From Pseudomonas oryzihabitans NBRC 102199 (GTDB lineage: Bacteria > Pseudomonadota > Gammaproteobacteria > Pseudomonadales > Pseudomonadaceae), in assembly GCF_000730625.1 (NCBI RefSeq), contig NZ_BBIT01000008.1, positions 1 to 58,267 on the forward strand: a DNA stretch of 58,267 nucleotides, read 5' to 3'. Below the pieces are notes generated by a model. It was not told the DNA's origin. It saw only the letters and a list, made by a program, of their open reading frames with translations, and searched no databases. Positions 45,267 to 53,442 of the stretch are shown piece after piece. The translations under genes were made by a program, and so were the position numbers. The number at the start of each line of letters is the position of its first letter. The first letter of the stretch is position 1.

Positions 45267-47135
45267 TTACGCCCTGATCAACAGCGGCGCCGTTCCCCGG
45301 TAGCAAGCGTCCAGCCGCTCGGCGCGATGGGCCAGGACGCTGCGCTGGTTGAGCGAGCCCTTGTCGGTGATCTCGCCGCGGTCGGCGGATGGTGGCTCTT
45401 CCTGCAGGGCGATCCATTCCAGGCGGCTGGCGTTGCCCGAGGCCTCGCGATTGAGGCGCCCCAGCCAGGCGGCGAACCAGTCCTGCACCGGGGCGCTGGC
45501 CAGTACCGTGGCGGCATCGACCCCATCGTCCAGCCCGGCCAGTTGCCGGCAGTCCGCCAGGCGCGGAAAGACCAGCAGCCCCAGGCACTCGCGATCCGGC
45601 GCCGCCACCACCACGTCCTGCACCAGCGGCGTCCCCTCCAGCACCGCGCGATTGCGCAGGGGACCGACGCTGACGAACACCCCGGACGACAGCTTGAAGT
45701 CCTCGGCGATGCGGCCGTCGAACATCAGGCCCAGTTGCGGATTGGCCGGATCGACCAGCTTGAGCGCATCGCCCGAGCAGTAGAAGCCTTCCTCGTCGAA
45801 GCAGGCGGTGGTCTGGGCGGCATCGCGCCAGTAGCCGGGCATGATGTGCGGACCGCGGAAGCGCCCTTCCAGCTTGCCGTCCACCGGTACCAGCTTGAGT
45901 TCGCAGCCCGGCGCCGGCACCCCGACATAGCCGGCCACCGACAGCGGGCCGGTGGTGAAGGTGCAACTGGGCGAGGCCTCGGTCATGCCCAGGCCGGCCA
46001 TCATGCGGATGCGTTCGCCGCAGTGGGCCTCGGCGATGCGATCCAGGCGATCCCAGACGCTTTGCGACAGCCCCGCCGCGGCAAAGAAGAACAGTCGCAT
46101 GCGGGCGAAGAAGCGCTCGCGCAACTTGGCGTCGCGCTCCAGCGCATTGGCCAGCTCCTCCCAGCCGCGCGGCACCGTGAGGTAGGCGGTGGGCGATACC
46201 TCCTGCAGGTTGCGCAGGGTTTCGCCAAAGCCCTGGGGCGTCGGCTTGCCCTCGTCCAGGTAGAAGGTGCCACCGTTGTAGAGCACGATCCCCAGGTTGT
46301 GGCTGCCGCCGAAGGTGTGGTTCCAGGGCAGCCAGTCCACCAGCACCGGCGGCTCTTCGCCGAACACCGGAAAGGTCTGCAACAGCATCTGCTGGTTGGC
46401 GCAGAGCATGCGCTGGGTGGTGGTCACCGCCTTGGGCAGCTTGGTGGAACCTGAGGTGAAGAGAAACTTGGCGATGCTGTCCGGCCCGGTGGCGGCGAAG
46501 GCGCGCTCGGCGGCGGCCAGTTCGCCGCGGGCGAGCAGCGCCGCGAAGGCCAGGGTGCTGCGACCCTGCACCTGGCCGCGGGTCGCGATCACCGGTACGT
46601 CGGCGGGCAGTACGGCATCCAGCGCCTTCTGGAAGGCCGGGCCGTCGCTGACGAACACCAGCCCCGGCTGCAGCAGACCGCAGACATGGCGCAGCTTGGC
46701 GTGGTCCTGGGACAGCAGCGCATAGCCGGGTGACACCGGGCAGAAGGGAATGCCGGCATAGAGCGCCGCCATGGCCAGTTGCAGGTGCTCGGGGTCGTTG
46801 CCGGAGAGAATCGCCAGCGGACGCTCGGCGCAGAGGCCGAACTCCAGCAGCGCGGCGGCCAGCTGGCGCACTCGCTGCAGCATCTCGCCATAGGAAAATT
46901 CGCGCCAGGCGCCGCCGGCGTCCCGCGCGGCGAAGAAGGTGCGGTCCGGTGCCACTTCGGCCCAGTGCAGCAGGCGATCCAGCAGCCGCGGCGGCGGTGG
47001 GGTCAGGGCTTCCTGGGAGGCCATGTAGAGCAGCCCCCCGCGCTCTTCCACCGTGACCCCGGGGTGGCCCAGGGTCACCGGGCGATAGCGCAGCGGCTGA
47101 TCGGCGGGCGCGCGGGTTTGCGTGACGTGACTCAC
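45267..47135 (-). CDS. fcs: Feruloyl-CoA synthetase
   Basis: A 622-residue adenylate-forming acyl-CoA ligase with a GTG start (AGGAG eight bases upstream). AMP-binding motif FLFTSGSTKLPKAV (about 224-237), then LVDWLPWNHTFGGSHN, MMAGLGMTEASPSCTF and the late YCSGDALKL. It activates ferulate (and probably p-coumarate/caffeate) with ATP and CoA. Last gene of the ech-vdh-fcs operon. Its C terminus is followed by the tandem repeat array. An AACAACAATAA tract lies 39 bases ahead of the start, further than in the other genes. Confidence 0.9.
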   Translation of the reverse strand: MSHVTQTRAPADQPLRYRPVTLGHPGVTVEERGGLLYMASQEALTPPPPRLLDRLLHWAEVAPDRTFFAARDAGGAWREFSYGEMLQRVRQLAAALLEFGLCAERPLAILSGNDPEHLQLAMAALYAGIPFCPVSPGYALLSQDHAKLRHVCGLLQPGLVFVSDGPAFQKALDAVLPADVPVIATRGQVQGRSTLAFAALLARGELAAAERAFAATGPDSIAKFLFTSGSTKLPKAVTTTQRMLCANQQMLLQTFPVFGEEPPVLVDWLPWNHTFGGSHNLGIVLYNGGTFYLDEGKPTPQGFGETLRNLQEVSPTAYLTVPRGWEELANALERDAKLRERFFARMRLFFFAAAGLSQSVWDRLDRIAEAHCGERIRMMAGLGMTEASPSCTFTTGPLSVAGYVGVPAPGCELKLVPVDGKLEGRFRGPHIMPGYWRDAAQTTACFDEEGFYCSGDALKLVDPANPQLGLMFDGRIAEDFKLSSGVFVSVGPLRNRAVLEGTPLVQDVVVAAPDRECLGLLVFPRLADCRQLAGLDDGVDAATVLASAPVQDWFAAWLGRLNREASGNASRLEWIALQEEPPSADRGEITDKGSLNQRSVLAHRAERLDACYRGTAPLLIRA

Positions 47136-47173
47136 CTTGAATTCTCCTCTGGGCTGGCGCCCGGAGGCGCCTC

Positions 47174-47184
47174 TTATTGTTGTT
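47174..47184 (-). promoter_or_regulatory. AANAANAA tract upstream of fcs
   Basis: AACAACAATAA followed by GAGG on the minus strand, in the vdh-fcs gap. A GGCGCC-type hairpin lies between it and the fcs GTG, so the tract is unusually distant (39 bases). Confidence 0.5.
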
Positions 47185-47210
47185 GCAACAGGAGCTAGGG
47201 ACTGCGGACG

Positions 47211-48659
47211 CTAGATCGGGTAGTGACGTGGCCCCGTCTGCAGCGTCACCCAGCGCAACTGGGTGAAGTGGTCGATGGAGGCGCGCGAACCGAAGCTGCC
47301 GTAGCCACTGGACTTGACGCCGCCGAAGGGCATCTGCGCCTCGTCGTGCACCGTGGGGCCATTGATATGGCAGATGCCGCTCTCCACCCGCTGGGCCAGC
47401 GCCAGGGCGCGAGCGGTGTCGCGGCTGAAGATGGCGGACGAGAGACCGAATTCGGAGTCGTTGGCCAGGCGCAGCAGGGCTTCGTCGCCCTCGGCACGGA
47501 TCACCACCGCGACCGGTCCGAAGGATTCCTCGGCATAGAGCTGCATCTCGGCGGTGACGCCATCCAGCAGGGTCGGCTGGAGGATGCTGCCGTCGAGCTG
47601 GCCACCACAGACCAGCCGGGCGCCCTTGCCCACGGCGTCGTCGATCATGGCCTTGATGCGGGTGCCGGCGCTGGCGTCGATCAGCGAGCCCAGCACCGAG
47701 TCGGCTGCACTGGGATCACCCGCCTTGAGGGTGCGCACCTTGGCCACCAGGCGCTCGACGAAGGCGTCGGCGATACGGCTGTCGACCAGCAGGCGCTCGG
47801 TGGACATGCAGATCTGCCCCTGGTTGAAGTAGGCGCCAAAGGCTGCCGCGGCGACCGCGGCATCCAGGTCGGCGTCTTCCAGCACCAGCAGCGGCGCCTT
47901 GCCGCCCAGTTCCAGCACGGCGGGCTTCAGATGGCGCGCCGACAGCTCGCCAACGATGCGACCGACCCGGGTGGAGCCGGTGAAGTTGACCCGCCGCACC
48001 GCCGGGTTGGCGATCAGCCGTTCGACGATGGCCGGGGCATCCTCCGGGGCGTTGGTGACGACGTTGACCACGCCGTCGCCCAGCCCGGCGTCCTGCAGCA
48101 CCTGGCCGATCAGCCGGTGCACGCCCGGACTCTGCTCCGACGCTTTGAGCACCACGGTATTGCCGCAGGCCAGCGGCATGGCCAGGGCGCGGGTCCCCAG
48201 GATCACCGGAGCATTCCAGGGCGCGATACCCAGCACCACGCCACAGGGCTGGCGCAAGGCCATGGCGAAGCTGCCGGGAACGTCGGAAGGGATGACTTCG
48301 CCCTGGATCTGGGTGGTCATGGCCGCCGCCTCGCGCAGCATGTTGGCGGCCAGGTGGACGTTGAAGCCGTACCAGTTGGCCATGGCTCCGGTCTCCCCGG
48401 CCAGGGCGACGAATTCGCCACTGCGCGCCGCCAGGCCATCGGCTGCCGCCAGCAAACGGCGGCGGCGCTCGCCTGGCGGCAACGCCGCCCAGGCGGGAAA
48501 GGCGGCCTGGGCCGCGGCCACCGCGGCGTCGGCATCGTCCAGGGTGGCGGCGGCCACCGTGGAGACCACCGCGCCAGTCACCGGATGGCAACGCTGATAG
48601 CTGCGACCGTCGCCGGCCGGGCGGCTGGCGCCGCCGATGAGCAGGGATACCTCGACCAT
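47211..48659 (-). CDS. vdh: Vanillin dehydrogenase
   Basis: A 482-residue NAD-dependent aldehyde dehydrogenase. Asn149 in IAPWNAP, Glu250 in LELGGK and Cys284 in NQGQICMSTE form the active site. The run ETGAMANWYGFNVHLAAN and the ending FTQLRWVTLQTGPRHYPI match Pseudomonas Vdh closely. It oxidises vanillin (and p-hydroxybenzaldehyde) to vanillate. Middle gene of ech-vdh-fcs; its leader has AACAACAAGAGG nine bases before the ATG. Confidence 0.92.
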   Translation of the reverse strand: MVEVSLLIGGASRPAGDGRSYQRCHPVTGAVVSTVAAATLDDADAAVAAAQAAFPAWAALPPGERRRRLLAAADGLAARSGEFVALAGETGAMANWYGFNVHLAANMLREAAAMTTQIQGEVIPSDVPGSFAMALRQPCGVVLGIAPWNAPVILGTRALAMPLACGNTVVLKASEQSPGVHRLIGQVLQDAGLGDGVVNVVTNAPEDAPAIVERLIANPAVRRVNFTGSTRVGRIVGELSARHLKPAVLELGGKAPLLVLEDADLDAAVAAAAFGAYFNQGQICMSTERLLVDSRIADAFVERLVAKVRTLKAGDPSAADSVLGSLIDASAGTRIKAMIDDAVGKGARLVCGGQLDGSILQPTLLDGVTAEMQLYAEESFGPVAVVIRAEGDEALLRLANDSEFGLSSAIFSRDTARALALAQRVESGICHINGPTVHDEAQMPFGGVKSSGYGSFGSRASIDHFTQLRWVTLQTGPRHYPI

Positions 48660-48670
48660 GGCGCTACCTC

Positions 48671-48678
48671 TTGTTGTT
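48671..48678 (-). promoter_or_regulatory. AANAANAA tract upstream of vdh
   Basis: AACAACAA abuts GAGG in the ech-vdh gap, 11 bases before the vdh ATG (minus strand). Candidate Hfq/Crc site. Confidence 0.65.
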
Positions 48679-48698
48679 GTATGTGGGGCGGTGGCGAT

Positions 48699-49529
48699 CT
48701 AGCGCTTGTAGGTCTGCAGACCGGGCTTGATGCTCTTGTCGTCGAGGAACTGCTTCATGCCCTGCTCGCGACCGCCTTCCGGATCCTGCAGGCGCGACTG
48801 GTCGAGCTTGGCATAGAGGTAGTCCTCGTTCTGCTCCCAGGTCAGCTCGCGGCAGCGCTTGAAGCCGACCTTGGCGGCGCGCAGCACCACCGGATTCTTG
48901 TCCAGCAGCTCGCGGGCCAGGGCGGTGGTCACCTCGCGCAACTGGTCGCGCGGCACGCTCTGGTTGACCAGGCCCATGGCCGCGGCCTCGGGACCGCTGA
49001 AGGTCTTGCCGGTCATCACATAGTAGAGGGCGGTGCGATGGCCCACGGTGTCGGCCAGGGCCTTGCTCACCAGGTTGCCCGGCGGGATGCCCCAGTTGAT
49101 CTCGGACAGGCCGAAGGTGGCCTCGTTGGCGGTGATGGCCAGGTCGCAGGCCACCAGCGGACTGAAGCCGCCGCCAAAGCACCAGCCGTTGACCATGGCG
49201 ATGGTCGGCTTGGCGTACATGCGCAACAGCTTCCACTGCCACTGGGAGGCTTCGCGGCGAATCTTTTCCTGCAGGATCTCCGGGCCGGCATCGGTCTCGC
49301 GGAAGTATTCCTTGAGGTCCATGCCCGCGGTCCAGGCCTCGCCGGCACCGGTCAGCACCAGCACGCCGGCAGTGGCGTCCTGCTCCAGGGTTTCCAGCAC
49401 CTCGACCATCTCGCGGTTGAGGGTGGGGCTCATGGCATTGCGTTTTTCCGGACGATTGAGCGTCACCCAGGCGATACCGTCCTCGATGTCCACTTTGACC
49501 GTCTGCCAGCGTCCGTCGTAACTGCCCAT
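48699..49529 (-). CDS. ech: Feruloyl-CoA hydratase/lyase (enoyl-CoA hydratase/aldolase)
   Basis: A 276-residue crotonase-family protein, the exact length of Pseudomonas fluorescens HCHL. The residues known to matter there are at the same numbers: Tyr75 (DLKEYF), Ser123 (GGGFSP), Glu143 (LSEINWG) and Tyr239 (DYLYAK). It hydrates and cleaves feruloyl-CoA to vanillin and acetyl-CoA without an external oxidant. First gene of the ech-vdh-fcs operon. AACAACAAGAGG precedes the ATG. Confidence 0.94.
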   Translation of the reverse strand: MGSYDGRWQTVKVDIEDGIAWVTLNRPEKRNAMSPTLNREMVEVLETLEQDATAGVLVLTGAGEAWTAGMDLKEYFRETDAGPEILQEKIRREASQWQWKLLRMYAKPTIAMVNGWCFGGGFSPLVACDLAITANEATFGLSEINWGIPPGNLVSKALADTVGHRTALYYVMTGKTFSGPEAAAMGLVNQSVPRDQLREVTTALARELLDKNPVVLRAAKVGFKRCRELTWEQNEDYLYAKLDQSRLQDPEGGREQGMKQFLDDKSIKPGLQTYKR

Positions 49530-49541
49530 GGCGTGTGCCTC

Positions 49542-49549
49542 TTGTTGTT
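49542..49549 (-). promoter_or_regulatory. AANAANAA tract upstream of ech
   Basis: AACAACAA abuts GAGG on the minus strand, 12 bases before the ech ATG. Candidate Hfq/Crc site. Confidence 0.65.
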
Positions 49550-49635
49550 GGGTGGGTATGGCACTGAAGCTACGCCAGGGAATTAGTTAAGTCAATTAAC
49601 TATTTTTGGCAAAACGATGACCCTGGCAAAAGCGG

Positions 49636-50979
49636 CTAGCCCAGCGCCTTGCCCGCGGACACGCTAAAACCCGCTGACGCCGGCCGTCCTTCGGGGCGGG
49701 TCAGCAGGAGCAGCAGCCCCGCCGCGACGAAGACGCCAGCAAAGACCAGGTACAGCCGCAGCGGCGGCCACCCGTTATCGAGCAGCAGTCCTGCTACTAC
49801 CGGCGAGAGAATGGCGCCCAGGCGACCAATCCCGATGCCCCAGCCCACCCCGGTGGCGCGCACTTCGGCGGCATAGGCCAGCGCCGGCAGCGCATAGAGT
49901 CCGGCGACGCAGCCATTGGCGAAGAGCCCGATCAGCAGGCCCATGGCCAGGGCGCCCAGGTAGGAACTGCCCATATGGGCGAAGGCCACCAGCAGCAGCG
50001 CGGTGGTCAGCATGAAGCCGCCCAGCGCCCGGGACAGCGGCAGGCGAGCGAACAGCAGACCCACCAGGGCGGCGCCAAAGATGCCGCCCACGCTCAGCAG
50101 CACGCCACCGGCCACCCCCTGCTGCTCGGAAAGCCCCAGGGTGGTCAGCAGCTTGGGCGTCCAGCTCATGATGAAGTAGAAGCCGAACATGGCCAGAAAG
50201 AACAGCGTCCACACCAGCAGGGTGGTCCGCCGCAAGGCCGGAGCCAGCAGCCGGCCAACGGTGCCGGCGGCGCCGGGGCCTTGCACCTGCGGTGGCAGCG
50301 CGGCGAGCTCAGGCTGGCCAAGTCGCCGGGCCAGGCGATTGACCTGCACCAGGGCGCTGACCGGCCGCCGCGTGAGCAGAAAATCCAGCGATTCCGGCAG
50401 ACCAAGGAGCACCAGTGGCAGGGCGCCCAGGGTGATGAGGCCACCCGCGCAGAAGACCGCGCGCCAGCCCCAGTGCGACAGCAGCCAGACCGCCAGCAAG
50501 CCACCCAGGGTCGCTCCCAGCGCATAGCCCATGCCCTGCAAGCTGACCGCCAGGCCCCGCCAGCGGCGCGCCGAATATTCGCTGGCGATCACGTTGCTGC
50601 TGGCCAGCACTCCCCCCACGCCCAAGCCGGTAAGGCCGCGCAGCAGTGCCAGTTGCAGCGGCGACCCCGCCAGCGCCGAGAGCAGCATGCCGATCCCCGA
50701 GAGCAGCAGGCAGACCAGGATCAGCCGGCGGCGCCCCCAGCGATCGGCCAGCGGCGCCAGCAGCAGCGAACCGGCCGCCATGCCGACCAGGCCGGCGCTG
50801 AGCAGCAGCCCGACCTGAGCGCCGGAGAGTCCCCACTCGCGGGAAACCGAGGCCGCGGTAAAGGCCATCACCAGCACATCGAAGCCATCGATCATGTTGA
50901 GCAGGATGCACACCAGCACGGCCAGGTACTGGAAGCCGCGCATAGGCCCCCGGTCGACGATCTCGCGCAGATCGGTCAT
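49636..50979 (-). CDS. MFS aromatic-acid:H+ symporter (AAHS family), vanillate/ferulate transporter candidate
   Basis: A 447-residue 12-span transporter starting MTDLREIVDRGPMRGFQYLAVLVCILLNMIDGFDVLVMAF. The NMIDGFDVLVMAF first helix, LADRWGRRRLIL loop and the paired late motif resemble PcaK/VanK/BenK. It sits between ech and vanA and is divergent from vanAB, so it probably imports vanillate or a related acid. Its ATG overlaps the stop of a 29-codon leader frame that carries the ribosome-binding and A-rich signals. Named by family only; PcaK-type specificity cannot be excluded. Confidence 0.83.
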   Translation of the reverse strand: MTDLREIVDRGPMRGFQYLAVLVCILLNMIDGFDVLVMAFTAASVSREWGLSGAQVGLLLSAGLVGMAAGSLLLAPLADRWGRRRLILVCLLLSGIGMLLSALAGSPLQLALLRGLTGLGVGGVLASSNVIASEYSARRWRGLAVSLQGMGYALGATLGGLLAVWLLSHWGWRAVFCAGGLITLGALPLVLLGLPESLDFLLTRRPVSALVQVNRLARRLGQPELAALPPQVQGPGAAGTVGRLLAPALRRTTLLVWTLFFLAMFGFYFIMSWTPKLLTTLGLSEQQGVAGGVLLSVGGIFGAALVGLLFARLPLSRALGGFMLTTALLLVAFAHMGSSYLGALAMGLLIGLFANGCVAGLYALPALAYAAEVRATGVGWGIGIGRLGAILSPVVAGLLLDNGWPPLRLYLVFAGVFVAAGLLLLLTRPEGRPASAGFSVSAGKALG

Positions 50980-51065
50980 AGCCCACCTCGCGCAACGAAC
51001 AGGTGACGGCGACCGCGCGGGACGCGCCCGGGATTGGACGGAAAGAGAGCGAGGCGTACTGACAT
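50976..51065 (-). CDS. Possible 29-residue leader peptide of the AAHS transporter gene
   Basis: Starts ATG 51065 (MSVRLALFPSNPGRV...; an in-frame ATG at 51074 adds three residues) and stops in TGA overlapping the transporter ATG (ATGA). AAGGA lies ten bases upstream and the AACAACAAGAA tract directly before that. The strong initiation signal belongs to this frame, while the transporter start has only a GAGGTGGG ahead of it. Translational coupling is plausible. Not recognised as a protein family; it could be chance. Confidence 0.35.
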   Translation of the reverse strand: MSVRLALFPSNPGRVPRGRRHLFVARGGL

Positions 51066-51081
51066 GGCGAGCATCCTTGGG

Positions 51082-51092
51082 TTCTTGTTGTT
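51082..51092 (-). promoter_or_regulatory. AANAANAA tract in the transporter leader
   Basis: AACAACAAGAA on the minus strand, just upstream of AAGGATG and about 100 bases ahead of the transporter ATG. Candidate Hfq/Crc site acting on the leader frame. Confidence 0.55.
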
Positions 51093-51120
51093 GGAATCTC
51101 AGCCCGCTAACGCTGGCAAA

Positions 51121-51332
51121 TATGGATCCAATCCACAAGATACCGCTGCCCAATCGAATCCAGGCGCCACCTCTGTCCTGCCCGGAAAGCGCTGGCCGAT
51201 CAAGGCTATTCCGTCCTACAAGAACCCTTATCTTTGACCAATTAGCGGGCGATTATCGAGCAGCAATCGCGCTCGACGACCTGGCAGCCGCATTGACACC
51301 CCTAAAGACCTCAATCGATTATTGGATCCAAT
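51121..51332. promoter_or_regulatory. Two VanR-type operators in the transporter-vanA intergenic region
   Basis: ATTGGATCCAAT at 51321-51332 is a perfect 12-bp palindrome, the same sequence as the Caulobacter VanR operator. TATGGATCCAAT at 51121-51132 matches 10 of 12. One lies 25 bases before vanA, the other near the divergent transporter transcript, so VanR can control both directions. The 51093-51336 gap contains no gene. Confidence 0.75.
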
Positions 51333-51336
51333 AGAC

Positions 51337-51344
51337 AACAACAA
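51337..51344 (+). promoter_or_regulatory. AANAANAA tract upstream of vanA
   Basis: AACAACAA abuts GAGG, 12 bases before the vanA ATG and four bases after the VanR operator. Candidate Hfq/Crc site. Confidence 0.65.
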
Positions 51345-51356
51345 GAGGTCCCATTC

Positions 51357-52415
51357 ATGTACCCGAAGAACGCCTGGTACGTCGCCTGCACCCCCGACGA
51401 AGTGCAGGACAAACCCCTAGGCCGCCAGATCTGCGGCGAACCCCTGGTCTTCTATCGCGATGCCAACGGCCAGGTGGTGGCCCTGGAAGACTTCTGTCCG
51501 CACCGCGGCGCGCCGCTGTCCCTGGGCTTCGTCCGCGACGGCACCCTGGTCTGCGGCTATCACGGCCTGGAGATGGGCTGCGGCGGCAAGACCCTGGGCA
51601 TGCCGGGGCAGCGGGTCGGCGTCTTTCCCGCGGTACGTCCCTATGCCGCCGTCGAGCGGCACGGCTTCGTCTGGGTCTGGCCGGGCGACCAGGCCAAGGC
51701 CGATCCCGCGCTGATCCCCCGCCTGGAATGGGCCGAGAGCCCGGACTGGGCCTATGGTGGCGGCCTCTATCACATCCAGTGCGACTACCGGCTGATGATC
51801 GACAATCTCATGGATCTCACCCACGAGACCTATGTCCACGCCTCCAGCATCGGCCAGAAGGAGATCGACGAGGCGCCGCCGGCCACCCGCGTCGAAGGCG
51901 ACGAGGTCATCACCAGCCGGCACATGGAAAACATCGCCGCCCCGCCCTTCTGGCGCATGGCCCTGCGCGGCAACGGCCTGGCCGATGACGTCCCGGTGGA
52001 TCGCTGGCAGATCTGCCGCTTCACCCCGCCCAGCCACGTCATGATCGAGGTAGGCGTGGCCCATGCCGGCCATGGCGGCTACGACGCCCCGGCGGCGGTC
52101 AAGGCCGCCAGCGTGGTGGTGGACTTCATCACCCCCGAGACCGAGACCTCCATCTGGTACTTCTGGGGCATGGCGCGCAACTTCAAGCCGGACGATGCCG
52201 AGCTCACCGCCAGCATCCGCGAGGGCCAGGGCAAGATCTTCGGCGAAGACCTGGAGATGCTCGAACGCCAGCAGCAGAACCTCCTGCGCTATCCCGAGCG
52301 CGGCCTGCTCAAGCTCAACATCGATGCCGGCGGCGTGCAGTCGCGGCAGATCATCGACCGCCTGCTGGCCGCCGAACAGGCCGCCACCGGCATCCCGGTC
52401 CGGCAGATCGCCTAG
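51357..52415 (+). CDS. vanA: Vanillate O-demethylase oxygenase subunit VanA
   Basis: A 352-residue Rieske non-haem iron oxygenase. Rieske ligands Cys47, His49 (FCPHRGAP) and Cys66, His69 (LVCGYHGLEMGC), and the mononuclear iron region DNLMDLTHETYVHASSIG. The opening MYPKNAWYVACTPDE is almost invariant among VanA proteins. With VanB it demethylates vanillate to protocatechuate plus formaldehyde using O2 and NAD(P)H. First gene of vanAB, behind a VanR operator and an Hfq/Crc-type tract. Confidence 0.95.
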   Translation: MYPKNAWYVACTPDEVQDKPLGRQICGEPLVFYRDANGQVVALEDFCPHRGAPLSLGFVRDGTLVCGYHGLEMGCGGKTLGMPGQRVGVFPAVRPYAAVERHGFVWVWPGDQAKADPALIPRLEWAESPDWAYGGGLYHIQCDYRLMIDNLMDLTHETYVHASSIGQKEIDEAPPATRVEGDEVITSRHMENIAAPPFWRMALRGNGLADDVPVDRWQICRFTPPSHVMIEVGVAHAGHGGYDAPAAVKAASVVVDFITPETETSIWYFWGMARNFKPDDAELTASIREGQGKIFGEDLEMLERQQQNLLRYPERGLLKLNIDAGGVQSRQIIDRLLAAEQAATGIPVRQIA

Positions 52416-52425
52416 GAGACCTCCC

Positions 52426-53379
52426 ATGCTCGACCTGATCGTCACCGCCGTGCAGCGCGAGGCGCCCACCATCCTGGCCTTCGACCTGGCCCGCGCCGAC
52501 GGCGGCCCCCTGCCCGGCTTCGCCGCCGGCGCCCATCTGGAGATCGCCCTGGGCGACGGCCTGCTGCGCCACTATTCGCTGTGCGCCACGCCCGAACCCG
52601 CCCCGACCCGCTATCGCATCGCCGTGCTGCTCGTCCCCGACTCCCGCGGCGGCTCCCAGGCCATGCATCGCCTGCAAGTGGGCGATCGGCTGCAGGTCAG
52701 CGAGCCACGCAATCTGTTCGCCCTGGTGCCGAGCGCGCGCCGCACCCAGCTGCTGGCCGGCGGCATCGGCATCACCCCCCTCCTGGCCATGGCCGAACAG
52801 CTCTATCGGCAGGGCGCGCGTTTCACCCTGCGCTACCTGGTGCGCGACCGCGAACACGCGGCCTTCATCCCCTGGCTCAAGGCGCGGCCCTATGCCGAGC
52901 AGGTCAGGGTGCATTTCGACCAGCACGATCCGGCGCTGAGACCCAACTTCCAGCACCTGCTCGGCCCGGCGGCGCCGGACGACCATCTCTATGTCTGCGG
53001 TCCGGCCGGCTTCATGGCCGCGGTGGTGGACGCCGCCCAGGCCCAGGGCTGGCAACCCGGGCAGATCCATCGCGAATTCTTCGCCGCCGATCCCGCCGCC
53101 CAGGGCGAGCAGCGGCCCTTCGAGGTGGAGCTGGCGCGCAGCGGGCGCCGTGTGCAGGTACCGGCCGAGCGCAGCGTGGTCGAGGTCCTGGCCGATATGG
53201 GGGTCGTCCTGCCGGTGTCCTGTGGTCAGGGCCTCTGCGGCACCTGCCTGACCCCGGTGCTTGACGGCGAACCCGAGCACCGCGACCTCTTTCTCTCCGC
53301 GGCCGAGCACGCCGCCAACGACCGCTTCACCCCCTGCTGCTCCCGCGCCAAGGGCGAGCGGCTGGTGCTGGATCTCTGA
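52426..53379 (+). CDS. vanB: Vanillate O-demethylase reductase subunit VanB
   Basis: A 317-residue phthalate-dioxygenase-reductase-type protein: FMN-binding ferredoxin-reductase domain (LLRHYSLC), NAD domain (LLAGGIGITPLLAMAEQL, YVCGPAGFM) and a C-terminal plant-type 2Fe-2S ferredoxin (VSCGQGLCGTCLTPV ... FTPCCSR). It passes electrons from NAD(P)H to VanA. AGGAGACC precedes the ATG ten bases after vanA. Confidence 0.94.
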   Translation: MLDLIVTAVQREAPTILAFDLARADGGPLPGFAAGAHLEIALGDGLLRHYSLCATPEPAPTRYRIAVLLVPDSRGGSQAMHRLQVGDRLQVSEPRNLFALVPSARRTQLLAGGIGITPLLAMAEQLYRQGARFTLRYLVRDREHAAFIPWLKARPYAEQVRVHFDQHDPALRPNFQHLLGPAAPDDHLYVCGPAGFMAAVVDAAQAQGWQPGQIHREFFAADPAAQGEQRPFEVELARSGRRVQVPAERSVVEVLADMGVVLPVSCGQGLCGTCLTPVLDGEPEHRDLFLSAAEHAANDRFTPCCSRAKGERLVLDL

Positions 53380-53402
53380 CGACCCGAGCCCTCCTAGCCT
53401 CC

Positions 53403-53423
53403 CCCTCTCCCCCTGGGAGAGGG
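53403..53423. repeat. CCCTCTCCC/GGGAGAGGG hairpin between vanB and vanR
   Basis: A 9-bp perfect stem with a 3-base loop in the 63-base gap between convergent genes. Same dispersed hairpin as at 27076-27096 and in the 45-kb array. It may also limit read-through, but it lacks a U-tract. Confidence 0.65.
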
Positions 53424-53442
53424 CCGGGGTGAGGGAACCGGC

